Positions 41,068-48,413 of a stretch of DNA of 50,334 nt are shown piece by piece. Below the pieces are notes generated by a model, which had not been told where the DNA came from, ran no database searches, and saw nothing but the letters and a program-made list of their open reading frames with translations. Both the position numbers and the translations under genes were made by a program. Every line of letters starts with the position of its first letter. The first letter of the stretch is position 1. Source of the DNA: Myxococcaceae bacterium (GTDB lineage Bacteria > Myxococcota > Myxococcia > Myxococcales > Myxococcaceae); assembly GCA_017881265.1 (NCBI GenBank), contig JADGRA010000026.1, forward strand, positions 1 to 50,334, written 5' to 3'.

Positions 41068-41358
41068 ATGGCCACCGCCGCAAAGAGCAGGCAGAAGCGG
41101 GAATTGAAGAGCCAGAGGCTCGAGTTGCGGCTCGCCCCTTCAGCGAAGGCCCTCATCCACCGGGCGATGGCAGTCTCCGGCCTCCCCGCGGCTGCCCTGG
41201 CCCTCCAAGGCGCCAAGCAGGTACTCGAGGACCACGAGCGTATGGTGCTGCGGGCAGCAGACCGCGAGTTGTTCTTGGCGGCGGTCCGCAACCCTCCGAA
41301 GCCTGCCCCTCGTCTCACCGAGGCCTTCAGGCTTTACGCGGCCAACGTCTGTCCGTAG
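41068..41358 (+). CDS. DUF1778-type antitoxin, orphan
   Basis: A 96-residue protein with the DUF1778 layout: basic start (AAKSRQKRELKSQRLELRL), the ribbon-helix-helix part APSAKALIHRAMAVSGLPAA, a helical neck, then the toxin-binding tail ending FRLYAANVCP. DUF1778 proteins neutralise GNAT toxins and normally precede them with an overlap. Here no acetyltransferase gene follows; instead there is a gene tail remnant after 20 bp. The antitoxin therefore looks orphaned by a deletion, or it helps control the upstream GNAT toxin 96 bp away. ATG at 41068 is chosen; the open frame starts at 41050. Confidence 0.7.
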   Translation: MATAAKSRQKRELKSQRLELRLAPSAKALIHRAMAVSGLPAAALALQGAKQVLEDHERMVLRAADRELFLAAVRNPPKPAPRLTEAFRLYAANVCP

Positions 41359-41378
41359 GACTGCCTCACAATTCACAT

Positions 41379-41525
41379 CGAACCGCTGCAGAAGCAGCAC
41401 GAGCGAGGGGCGCGCGCTCGCTCGAGGAACGGGCTCGCGCGCAGGACGCGAAGAAGGCGGAACGCAAGGAAGCCCGGCGCCGCGCCCGGGTGGAGGGCAG
41501 TGTTCGCCTTCCGGGAGGAGCGTGA
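41379..41525 (+). pseudogene. 3' tail of an unidentified gene
   Basis: One plus frame gives 48 residues of credible charged C-terminus (SLEERARAQDAKKAERKEAR, then RRARVEGSVRLPGGA) ending in TGA at 41523-41525, which overlaps by one base the ATG of the next, frameshifted gene (TGATG). The overlap suggests it was the upstream partner of that gene. The body of the protein is missing: upstream is the DUF1778 gene. Family not recognised. Confidence 0.4.
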
Positions 41526-42648
41526 TGAGCGAGTACCAGTATTACGAGTTCCAGGCCATCGACCGGCCGCTCACGGAAAAGGCGATGGGAGAGCTCCGCT
41601 CCTACTCGACGCGCGCCCGGATTACGCCGACGACCTTTGTGAACGACTACTCGTGGGGCAACTTCAAGGGCGATGAGGACGCCTGGATGGAGAAGTACTT
41701 CGACGCATTCCTCTACCTCGCCAACTGGGGCACCCATGTTGTCAAGCTGCGGTTGCCCACGCGCCTTCTGGACGGCCCGCCTGTACTGCGGTGGAGAGCA
41801 CGTCTCCGTGCGTGAGAAGAACAGCAAGCTAGTCCTCACGTTCCTGTCCGAGGACCAGGCGGGCGGCGACTGGGTCGAGGGTGAGGGAAACCTCTCGTCT
41901 ATCATCTCAGTCCGGGCCGAGCTGGCCCGCGGCGACCTGCGCGCCTTGTACCTCGGGTGGCTGCTCTGTGCGCAGGGCGGAGAACTCGCAGATGATGAGC
42001 TTGAGCCGCCGGTCCCCGCAGGCCTCGCACAGCTCAGTGCCTCACTCGAGGCTCTCGTCGAGTTCCTGCGGATTGACACCGGCCTCGTCGACGCTGCTGC
42101 CACAACGAGCCCGCACCTCGACCACGCGAAGCCGAAGCCCGCGGAGGTCCAGGATTGGCTCGCAAAGCTGCCAGTTGCCGAGAAGGACGACATCCTCGCG
42201 CGGTTGATCGCCGGCAGCGATTGTGGCCTCGCGAACGAGCTCGTCCAGCGCATGAAGCGCGGGGGCGACCGGAACCCCGGCAAAGTGGTGCCCAAGCGGC
42301 GGACCGTCGCAGAGCTCCGCCTCGGAGCAGGTTGCCGCCGAGCGGCGCCACATCGCAGCCGAGAAGGCCGCAAAGGAGAAGGCCCGGCGAGAACGCGAGG
42401 CCGCTGCCGCCCACGCCAAGTATCTCGATCAACTTGAGGGCAAGGAGCCAATACTCTGGGAGAAGGTGGCTGGCCTCATCGCGACCAAGCAGCCGAAGAG
42501 CTACGACCAGGCCCTGGAGTTCCTCGTCGATCTCCGAGATCTCGCCGAACGGAAAGACCGGGCCGACTTCCACCGGCGTGTCGAGGCTCTGCGTTGCGCC
42601 GCGCGCAAGCCGACCTTCATCGCGCGCCTGGAAAAGGTGGGACTATGA
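41525..42648 (+). pseudogene. Conserved hypothetical gene broken by two frameshifts
   Basis: Three frames together give one ~373-residue protein of a family I know only as hypothetical. Frame 1 from ATG 41525: SEYQYYEFQAIDRPLTEKAM ... FLYLANWGTHVVKLRLPTRL, lost near 41768. Frame 2: ARLYCGGEHVSVREKNSKLV ... DLRALYLGWLLCAQGGEL ... AEVQDWLAKLPVAEKDDILA, lost between about 42300 and 42335. Frame 3: AAERRHIAAEKAAKEKARRE ... SYDQALEFLVDLRDLAERKD, ending KVGL at 42648. Both breaks look like single-base indels. With the surrounding truncations this is more likely true decay than sequencing error. Confidence 0.65.
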
Positions 42649-42671
42649 GCGCCGATGCAGCGAGTTGGCAC

Positions 42672-43313
42672 TCAGCGCGAAGGCCTCCTCGCTGCAGCCA
42701 AGCCCAGCGCTTGGCGCAGCTTCGAGACGTCGAACCGCTCCTCAACGGGTCGCCGTGCCTCCGCGTTCTCGAACTCGGCAAGGAGAAGCTCGAGCTTCTT
42801 CGTGGCCGCTCCGCCTCGACGCGCGGCTTCACGCGGGGTGAGGCCACCGAGCGCCGGGATGTCGAGGTCAAGCCACCGGGTATGAAATTCCTCCTCCATT
42901 CGCCGCATGGCGTCGAGGAGCTCGGGTGACGTCGGCTCGCGCGGTCGGGGAGGCTCGTGCACCCTCCCAGTGCCAAGCGCAGCCACAGGGTCCGTATGCT
43001 CTCGGACCTTGAAAGTGACGGCCGCCCCGAGGCGCTCTGAGACGAGGCGGCGCAGCCGGTCGGCGCGCTCCCGCGAGTTGGTCTCGAGGCGTAGCGTGCG
43101 GCTGCCGAGGATGGCCCGGCCCACCAGCGTGGAGGGGAGAAGTCCCATGGCGTTCCCCTCTTGGACGAAGGAGATGACTGCGTTTCCAAGCTGGCCCTCG
43201 CCGTCCACTCCGTCCAGCTGTGCGCCGGGCAGCCCGAGTAGCGCGGCCTGGGCCTCGGCACGCTTCGCCGATGCGACGGCGAAAAAATCGGTCGTTAGGA
43301 GGAACTCGCCCAC
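42672..43313 (-). pseudogene. 5'-truncated conserved hypothetical gene
   Basis: An open frame of 213 residues (possible GTG at 43313). Its content is protein-like throughout: EFLLTTDFFAVASAKRAEAQ, ISFVQEGNAMGLLPSTLVGR, LRLETNSRERADRLRRLVSE, AAVTFKVREHTDPVAALG, and the C-terminal WLDLDIPALGGLTPREAARR with ERFDVSKLRQALGL. I recall longer proteins (over 350 residues, some with SEC-C motifs) sharing these blocks, in which LLTTDFF-like sequence lies in the middle; so the front is probably missing. The lost 5' end abuts the lost 5' end of the integrase. Confidence 0.5.
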
Positions 43314-43940
43314 CTGCTCGCAAAGCTTCCAACGGCACGCGCCGCCCAGGTGGCGTTCATCATTGCAACGTCGGCCTGCTGGAGCGAGTCCGTCAGGGCT
43401 CGGCGGGAGGACGTCCAGCTGGAGTCAGGTTGGGTCCACGAGCGAGGCACGAAGCGTGCTGCGCGAAACCGCCGCATCGCCATTCGCCATCCAGCGCTGG
43501 CGAGCCTTCTCGGCTACGCGTTGAAGCATGCGCCCGGTGAGGGCGAGCTCTTCCCCGCCTGGACGAATGTGCGCCGGGACCTTCACCTCGCCTGCGCCCA
43601 GGCTGGGATAGAGCCCTGCTCTCCTAATGACTTGCGACGCACCTACGCCAAGTGGATGCGCCTCGCGCGCGTGCCGGCAGAGATTGTCGCCCCGACCATG
43701 GGCCACCGGGACACGCGCATGGTGGAGCGCGTCTACGGCCGCCTGTCGCCCGAGGAAATCGGCAGCCTGCTGTCAGCGCATTTCGCCGACTGCACCGCCG
43801 GTGTGACAGACAAAGTGGATTTGGGCGTAAAAAGTGGACGGAATGGACTTTTGAAGACCGCTAAAAACTTGAAATCAGTGCCCAGGGGCGGAATCGAACC
43901 ACCGACACGGGGATTTTCAGTCCCCTGCTCTACCGACTGA
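43314..43940 (+). pseudogene. 5'-truncated tyrosine integrase overlapping tRNA-Phe
   Basis: Only the C-terminal catalytic half of a phage-type tyrosine recombinase remains: LLAKLPTARAAQVAFIIATS at the break, then box I, which reads TSACWSESVRARREDV with Cys where the catalytic Arg is expected, then PNDLRRTYAKWMRLARVPAE (Asn at the usual His, Arg kept), GHRDTRMVERVYGRL with the second His and the nucleophile Tyr. The frame continues through the att repeat and ends inside the tRNA (SVPRGGIEPPTRGFSVPCST, stop at 43938-43940). Missing N-terminus and Arg I make it inactive. Its 3' end inside the attachment core resembles myxophage Mx8 int. Confidence 0.75.
43875..43916. repeat. Right att copy (inside tRNA-Phe)
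   Basis: Identical over 42 bases to 39960-40001. It covers tRNA positions from the discriminator base to the anticodon loop, plus four bases beyond the 3' end, and also codes for the tail of the integrase. Confidence 0.85.
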
Positions 43941-43951
43941 GCTACCTGGGC
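43879..43951 (-). tRNA. tRNA-Phe (GAA)
   Basis: On the minus strand the 73 nt fold into a full cloverleaf: acceptor GCCCAGG/CCTGGGC, D stem GCTC/GAGC with loop AGTCGGTA, anticodon stem GGGGA/TCCCC with loop CTGAAAA (anticodon GAA, Phe), T stem GGTGG/CCGCC with loop TTCGATT, discriminator A at 43879. CCA is not encoded (CTG follows). Its 3' half is duplicated at 39960 as the mark of integration. Confidence 0.95.
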
Positions 43952-44007
43952 GTACGGTTTCCCGCTGCTCGGCCGAAGTGCTCCAGGCGACGGGCCGGAA
44001 GGGATGC

Positions 44008-44030
44008 CACGTGGTTTGCCCGCTCGTCAA
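44008..44030 (-). promoter_or_regulatory. Possible tRNA-Phe promoter
   Basis: On the minus strand TTGACG (44030-44025) lies about 75 nt upstream of the tRNA 5' end; a weak -10-like TGGCAT is near 44009. The -35 match is good, the -10 poor, so this rests mainly on position. Confidence 0.25.
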
Positions 44031-44085
44031 GCATTCACCGACGTCGGCTGCAGTGACGCAGTTCAGCGCCCTCCGCGGGTGGCCA

Positions 44086-44355
44086 TCAGCGAACCACCGG
44101 GTCGGGGGCGGGTGAGAGTTCCGGGTAGCGCTCCTCATGCTGGCGGACGTCACGGACGAGGAAGACCGCCGCCGCCATCAGCACGCCGGCGTCGTCCAGC
44201 CAGCCGAGGATGGGAATGAAGTCCGGAATGAGGTCAAAGGGCCAGACCAGATAGGCCACCGCGGCCACCCCCACCAGCTTGCGCCAGAGCGGCACCCGGC
44301 CATCGCGCAAGTAGCGCCACAGCTTGTGCAGGATGCGTGTCCTCTCGAAGGCCAC
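44086..44355 (-). CDS. DUF1232 (YkvA-like) small membrane protein
   Basis: An 89-residue protein with the DUF1232 core VPLWRKLVGVAAVAYLVWPF and DLIPDFIPILGWLDDAGVLM, a membrane-inserted hairpin found in many bacteria, of unknown function. GTG at 44355 gives a start 13 bp after the gyrA stop; GTG at 44394 would overlap gyrA by 26 bp and add 13 residues. The acidic C-terminal tail (HEERYPELSPAPDP) is likely cytosolic. Cotranscription with gyrA is probable. Confidence 0.82.
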   Translation of the reverse strand: MAFERTRILHKLWRYLRDGRVPLWRKLVGVAAVAYLVWPFDLIPDFIPILGWLDDAGVLMAAAVFLVRDVRQHEERYPELSPAPDPVVR

Positions 44356-44368
44356 GGCGGCTTCTCGC

Positions 44369-47110
44369 TCAGGGCTCCTCGCCCGATTCCTCACTGTCGC
44401 TCGGCTCGGGGCTTTCGTCCTCCGCTCGGGCCTCCTCGGTCGAGGGCTCCGGTGCCTCGCCCTCGCCGCCCCGTTCTTCGCCGCCGCCGTTGGTGTCCGC
44501 CTCCTCGGGGAGGCGCGACAGGCCGGTCACCTTCTCGTCGGCGTTTTCGAGCGTAATTAGCCGCACCCCTTGGGTGTTGCGGCCGATGACGGAGATGTCT
44601 CCCACCTTCATCCGGATGAGCATGCCGCCCGAGGTGACGAGCATGATTTGGTCACGCTCGTGCACCGGGACGGCGCCGACCACCAGGCCGTTTCGCTCGG
44701 TGGTCTTGATGTCGATGATGCCTTTGCCGCCGCGGCCCTGAACGCGGTACTCCGCCTCCTCGGTCCGCTTGCCGTAGCCGTTCTCGGTGACGGTGAGGAT
44801 AGCCGTCCCCGGCTCCACCAGGTCCGCCCCCACCACCTCGTCGTCCTTCTCGAGGGTAATCCCCTTCACGCCGAAGGCGGTGCGGCCCATGGACCGGACC
44901 TCCTTCTCGGGGAAACGGATGGACATGCCCTGGGCGGTGGACAGCAGGATGTCTTTGCTGCCGTCGGTGATGCGCACGGCCACCAGGCTGTCGCCGTCCT
45001 CGATGCCAAGCGCGATGATGCCGGCCTGCCGGACGTTGGAGAAGGCGGCTAGGTCCGTTCGCTTCACCACGCCCTTGCGGGTGACGAAGAAGACGTACTG
45101 GCTTTCCGGAAAGCCCTTGGTGACCACCACCGAGGCGAGCTTCTCCCCTTCGGCCATGTGCACCAGGTTGACGATGGGCTTTCCACGGGCGGCGCGTCCG
45201 GCCTGCGGAATCTCATGCACCTTGAGCCAGTACAGCTTGCCGCGGGTGGTGATGGGGAGAATGTAGGCGTGGGTGGAGGCGACGAAGAGGTCGGTGACGA
45301 AGTCGTCTTCCTTCGTCGCTGCGCCCGTCTTTCCCCGTCCGCCGCGCCGCTGCGCCCGGTACTCGGTGAGCGGGCTGCGTTTGATGTAGCCAGCGTGAGA
45401 CACGGTCACCACCATGTCCTCCTCGGCGATGAGGTCCTCGTTGGTGAAGGTCGCCGCGTCACCGGTAATCTCGGTGCGCCTGTCGTCTCCGAATTTCTCG
45501 CGAATTTCCTTCAGCTCCGCCCGGATGACGGCCAACATGGACGACTCGTTCTCGAGGATGTCGCGCAGCCGGAGCACCGAGCGCGTCAGCTCGATGAGCT
45601 CGGTGAAGAGCTCCTCCCGCTGGATGCCGGTCAGGCGCTGGAGCCGCATCTCCAGAATCTGCTTGGCCTGCTCCTCGCTGAAGCCTCCGCCTTCGTACCG
45701 GTGCTGCAGGCCCGGGTAGCGGGGCTCCTCCGCCTTGGCACGCGCCACCAGCTGCTCCATCTGCACCATGGCCTGGTCGAGGTCGAGCCGCGGTAAGTCG
45801 TGGAACGTCGGATGTTCATACAGGGACGGCGAGAGCACGTGGGTCAGTCCCCAGCGGGCCTCCTCGGGGTCCTTGGAGCGGCGGATGATGGTGATGACCA
45901 GGTCGATGATGTCCTGCGCGACCAGAAGGCCCTCCACCACGTGCAGGCGCTTCTCGGCGTTCCGCAATTCGAAGCGGCTCCGCCGGGTGACGACCTCCCG
46001 CCGGTGGGAGATGAAGCGCTCGAGCATCTCCTTCAGGTTGAAGGTGCGGGGCTGGCCCCCGTCGATGGCGAGTAGCACCACCCCGAAGGTGGTCTGCAGC
46101 GGGGTGAGGGCGAAGAGGTTGTTCAACACCACCCCAGCAATGGCATCACGCTTGAGCTCGAGGACGAGGCGCATCCCCCGGCGGTCGGACTCGTCGCGAA
46201 TCTGCGAGATGCCGTCCAGGCGCTTTTCGTGCACCAGCTCGGCGATTTTCTCCACCAGGCGTGCCTTGTTCACCTGGTAGGGAATCTCGTTGACGATGAT
46301 GCTCTCTCGGTCGCCGTCGCGGGCCTCAATCTCCGTCCGGGCCCGCAGCGTCAGCTGGCCACGGCCTGTTTCATAGGCGCGCTGAATGCCCTCGCGGCCG
46401 AGGATGAAGCCGGCGGTGGGGAAGTCCGGCCCCGGGATGAAGCGCATCAAATCGGCCACCGAGGCCTTCGGCTCATTGATGAGGTGCAGTGTGCCGTCGA
46501 TGACCTCGCGCATGTTGTGCGGCGGCACGTTGGTGGTCATGCCCACGGCGATGCCGGAGCTCCCATTCACCAACAGATTGGGGAAGCGCGTCGGCAACAC
46601 CAGCGGCTCGGTGGTGGCGTCGTCGAAGTTCGGCCCGAAGTCGACCGTCTCCTTGTCGATGTCGGCGAGCATCGCCTCGGCAAGCTCGGTCATCCGGCAC
46701 TCGGTGTAGCGGTAAGCCGCGGCCGAGTCCCCGTCGATGCTGCCGAAGTTCCCCTGCCCGTCCACCAGCAGGTAGCGCATGTTCCACGGCTGGGCGAGCC
46801 GCACCAGCGCGTCGTAGACGGACGCGTCGCCGTGCGGGTGGTACTTCTTCAGGACTTCTCCCACCACGCCGGCGCACTTGCTGTATTTGCGGTTGTGCAG
46901 CAGACCTTCGTCCTGCATGGCGTAGAGAATTCGCCGGTGCACGGGCTTCAGTCCGTCGCGCACGTCGGGCAGCGCGCGCCCGACGATGACGGACATGGAG
47001 TAGTCGAGGTAGCTGCGCCGCATCTCGTCCTCGATGTTGATGGGGACGAGGTCACCAGCCCCTCTAGGGGGCGCAGGAGGAGCCGGCGGCGTGGGAATTT
47101 CGTCGGACAT
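44369..47110 (-). CDS. gyrA: DNA gyrase subunit A
   Basis: A 913-residue type II topoisomerase subunit, which with GyrB introduces negative supercoils. The winged-helix and active-site region has [18 protein letters not shown] with Ala96 at the place of E. coli Ser83 and Asp100 at the place of Asp87, and the catalytic Tyr135 in [10 protein letters not shown]. The GyrA box in the C-terminal beta-pinwheel is QRRGGRGK, which separates it from ParC. Six blade repeats follow (for example [35 protein letters not shown]). An acidic, Glu/Pro-rich tail (about 50 residues) closes it, as in other gyrases with C-tail control. ATG at 47110, no strong ribosome site visible. A 179-bp gap lies upstream. Confidence 0.97.
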   Translation of the reverse strand: MSDEIPTPPAPPAPPRGAGDLVPINIEDEMRRSYLDYSMSVIVGRALPDVRDGLKPVHRRILYAMQDEGLLHNRKYSKCAGVVGEVLKKYHPHGDASVYDALVRLAQPWNMRYLLVDGQGNFGSIDGDSAAAYRYTECRMTELAEAMLADIDKETVDFGPNFDDATTEPLVLPTRFPNLLVNGSSGIAVGMTTNVPPHNMREVIDGTLHLINEPKASVADLMRFIPGPDFPTAGFILGREGIQRAYETGRGQLTLRARTEIEARDGDRESIIVNEIPYQVNKARLVEKIAELVHEKRLDGISQIRDESDRRGMRLVLELKRDAIAGVVLNNLFALTPLQTTFGVVLLAIDGGQPRTFNLKEMLERFISHRREVVTRRSRFELRNAEKRLHVVEGLLVAQDIIDLVITIIRRSKDPEEARWGLTHVLSPSLYEHPTFHDLPRLDLDQAMVQMEQLVARAKAEEPRYPGLQHRYEGGGFSEEQAKQILEMRLQRLTGIQREELFTELIELTRSVLRLRDILENESSMLAVIRAELKEIREKFGDDRRTEITGDAATFTNEDLIAEEDMVVTVSHAGYIKRSPLTEYRAQRRGGRGKTGAATKEDDFVTDLFVASTHAYILPITTRGKLYWLKVHEIPQAGRAARGKPIVNLVHMAEGEKLASVVVTKGFPESQYVFFVTRKGVVKRTDLAAFSNVRQAGIIALGIEDGDSLVAVRITDGSKDILLSTAQGMSIRFPEKEVRSMGRTAFGVKGITLEKDDEVVGADLVEPGTAILTVTENGYGKRTEEAEYRVQGRGGKGIIDIKTTERNGLVVGAVPVHERDQIMLVTSGGMLIRMKVGDISVIGRNTQGVRLITLENADEKVTGLSRLPEEADTNGGGEERGGEGEAPEPSTEEARAEDESPEPSDSEESGEEP

Positions 47111-47289
47111 GGATGGGGGCCTGAGGGGCGAATCACGCCCCAGTCAGCGGGCGGCCTCGACGAGGCCTGTAGCACTCGTAACTGCCCGGAACCCTTCAGT
47201 CAATCCGTCCAGCGAGCGGATTTTGAGCGCCCTTACTAGCTTACCGCATGACTGTAATTTTAAGGTGGGGCTGGTCGCCGGATGGGAGG

Positions 47290-47658
47290 TTAGGGCGTTA
47301 CCCGCTGGCCGAAGGGCCAGAGCGCGACGAGGGCGAACTTGAGGTGCTGCACGGCGAAGGGGATGCCGATGATGGTGACGGCCGAGGCGATGGCCAGGCC
47401 GAGGTGGCTGAGGCAAATCCAGAAGCCGGCGAAGACGAGCCACAGCACGTTGGCCAGCGTATGGATGGCGCCGCCCTTCGCGTCCACGACGTCTTTTCCG
47501 AAGGGGAACGCCCCCAGGCCTGCCAGCTTGTAGCACTGCAGCCCGAAGGGGATGCCGATGATGGAGACGCACAGGACGGTGCCGGCGATGAGGTACTCAA
47601 GCGCAATCAGCCAGCCGCCGCCGAGGATGAACCACAGCAGATTGAGAATGGGCCGCAT
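47290..47658 (-). CDS. YccF-domain membrane protein
   Basis: A 122-residue inner-membrane protein with two YccF repeats: ILNLLWFILGGGWLIALEYL ... SIIGIPFGLQCYKLAGLGAF and TLANVLWLVFAGFWICLSHL ... TIIGIPFAVQHLKFALVALW, giving four membrane helices. The pairs of IIGIPF and PFG motifs are typical. Function unknown in all bacteria. ATG at 47658 is preceded by AAAGGGTAGG; GTG at 47673 is a weaker option. It stands alone between gyrA and the TPR gene. Confidence 0.88.
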   Translation of the reverse strand: MRPILNLLWFILGGGWLIALEYLIAGTVLCVSIIGIPFGLQCYKLAGLGAFPFGKDVVDAKGGAIHTLANVLWLVFAGFWICLSHLGLAIASAVTIIGIPFAVQHLKFALVALWPFGQRVTP

Positions 47659-47741
47659 ACCTACCCTTTTCACGTCCGGCGAGCCGGACGATTGCCGAGG
47701 AGAGGCGTGGGTGGAATTCTACGCGCCGCCAAGCACCGCTC

Positions 47742-48413
47742 TCATGCGCCTGCCTTGGGCGCCGGCGCCTCGCTCGGAGCGCCCGTCATGCGGCGCAACA
47801 GCTCTTCGGCCTCGCGACCCACTTCGCCGCGCGGGTCGAGCGAGCGTGCCCGCTCCAGGGCCGCGCGCGCCTCCTCCAGCGAGCCCTTCAGTCGTAGCGC
47901 CGCCCCCAGGTGGAGGTAGGCCCGAGGGTTGTCGCGTTCCATCCGCAGCGCCGTCCGGAACGCCTCGATGGCCCGGTCCACGTCTCCGGAGAGTAGCTCC
48001 TCCTTGCCGGCCTCGACGAAGCGGCCCGAGTCGTTGATGAGCTCCACCGAGAGCACGCTCCGTCCGGCGACGTTGACCAGCAGGGCGCGGAGGATGCCCG
48101 TCCAGTAGAAAGTGAGGCCCTCGGCGGCGATGACGGCCGCGAGCGGTAGGTCCGGAAGCAGCTGCTTGCCCCGGAACTTGAAGCGCACGCGCGTGTAGCG
48201 CCCCTTGTTCGCCAGGGCGGAGAGCTCCGTGCGGAGCTTCTGCAGCATCTCCTCGATGCGGCCGGGCTCGACATTCACCGTGCGGGCCCCGGCCTGCTGC
48301 TGCCGCGGGCGGGGGCGGGGCGTCCGCGGGGCGGCCGGCCGACGCCGCTTCGCCTTGCGCGGGGCCGCTGCGGCCGGCCGATGCGCCTTCACCGTCTTTC
48401 GTTCACGAGCCAC
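47742..48413 (-). CDS. TPR-containing protein with basic N-terminus
   Basis: A 223-residue protein. The first ~50 residues are strongly basic (AAPRKAKRRRPAAPRTPRPR), followed by a compact alpha/beta domain (IEEMLQKLRTELSALANKGR; TRVRFKFRGKQLLPDLPLAA; ILRALLVNVAGRSVLSVELI) and TPR units (GKEELLSGDVDRAIEAFRTA; PRAYLHLGAALRLKGSLEEA). The basic tail could bind nucleic acid or phospholipid. GTG 48413 is used, overlapping the upstream gene by 11 bp; GTG 48392 would avoid overlap. Overlap suggests coupling to the periplasmic-binding protein gene, although the two products look unrelated. Confidence 0.72.
   Translation of the reverse strand: MARERKTVKAHRPAAAAPRKAKRRRPAAPRTPRPRPRQQQAGARTVNVEPGRIEEMLQKLRTELSALANKGRYTRVRFKFRGKQLLPDLPLAAVIAAEGLTFYWTGILRALLVNVAGRSVLSVELINDSGRFVEAGKEELLSGDVDRAIEAFRTALRMERDNPRAYLHLGAALRLKGSLEEARAALERARSLDPRGEVGREAEELLRRMTGAPSEAPAPKAGA

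Larger units (their letters stand above)
39960..43916. mobile_element. Decayed integrative element in tRNA-Phe
   Basis: About 3.96 kb between two identical 42-bp copies of the 3' half of tRNA-Phe (39960-40001 and 43875-43916). The intact tRNA is at the right. The element lies on its 3' side, as for elements that integrate at tRNA 3' ends and rebuild the gene. Contents: RHH/GNAT toxin-antitoxin pair, orphan DUF1778 antitoxin, a tail remnant, a twice-frameshifted gene, a 5'-truncated gene and a 5'-truncated tyrosine integrase next to the tRNA. Coding sequence here is visibly less GC-biased than the flanks. With a broken integrase it cannot move on its own. Confidence 0.78.

Noticed and set aside
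41366-42451. 361-codon minus-strand frame across the frameshifted gene
   Set aside because: The plus strand gives a continuous conserved protein once two frameshifts are allowed; the minus translation is Arg/Ser/Ala-rich noise.
46229-47239. 336-codon plus-strand open frame across the gyrA start
   Set aside because: Antisense of highly conserved gyrA sequence; no independent support.
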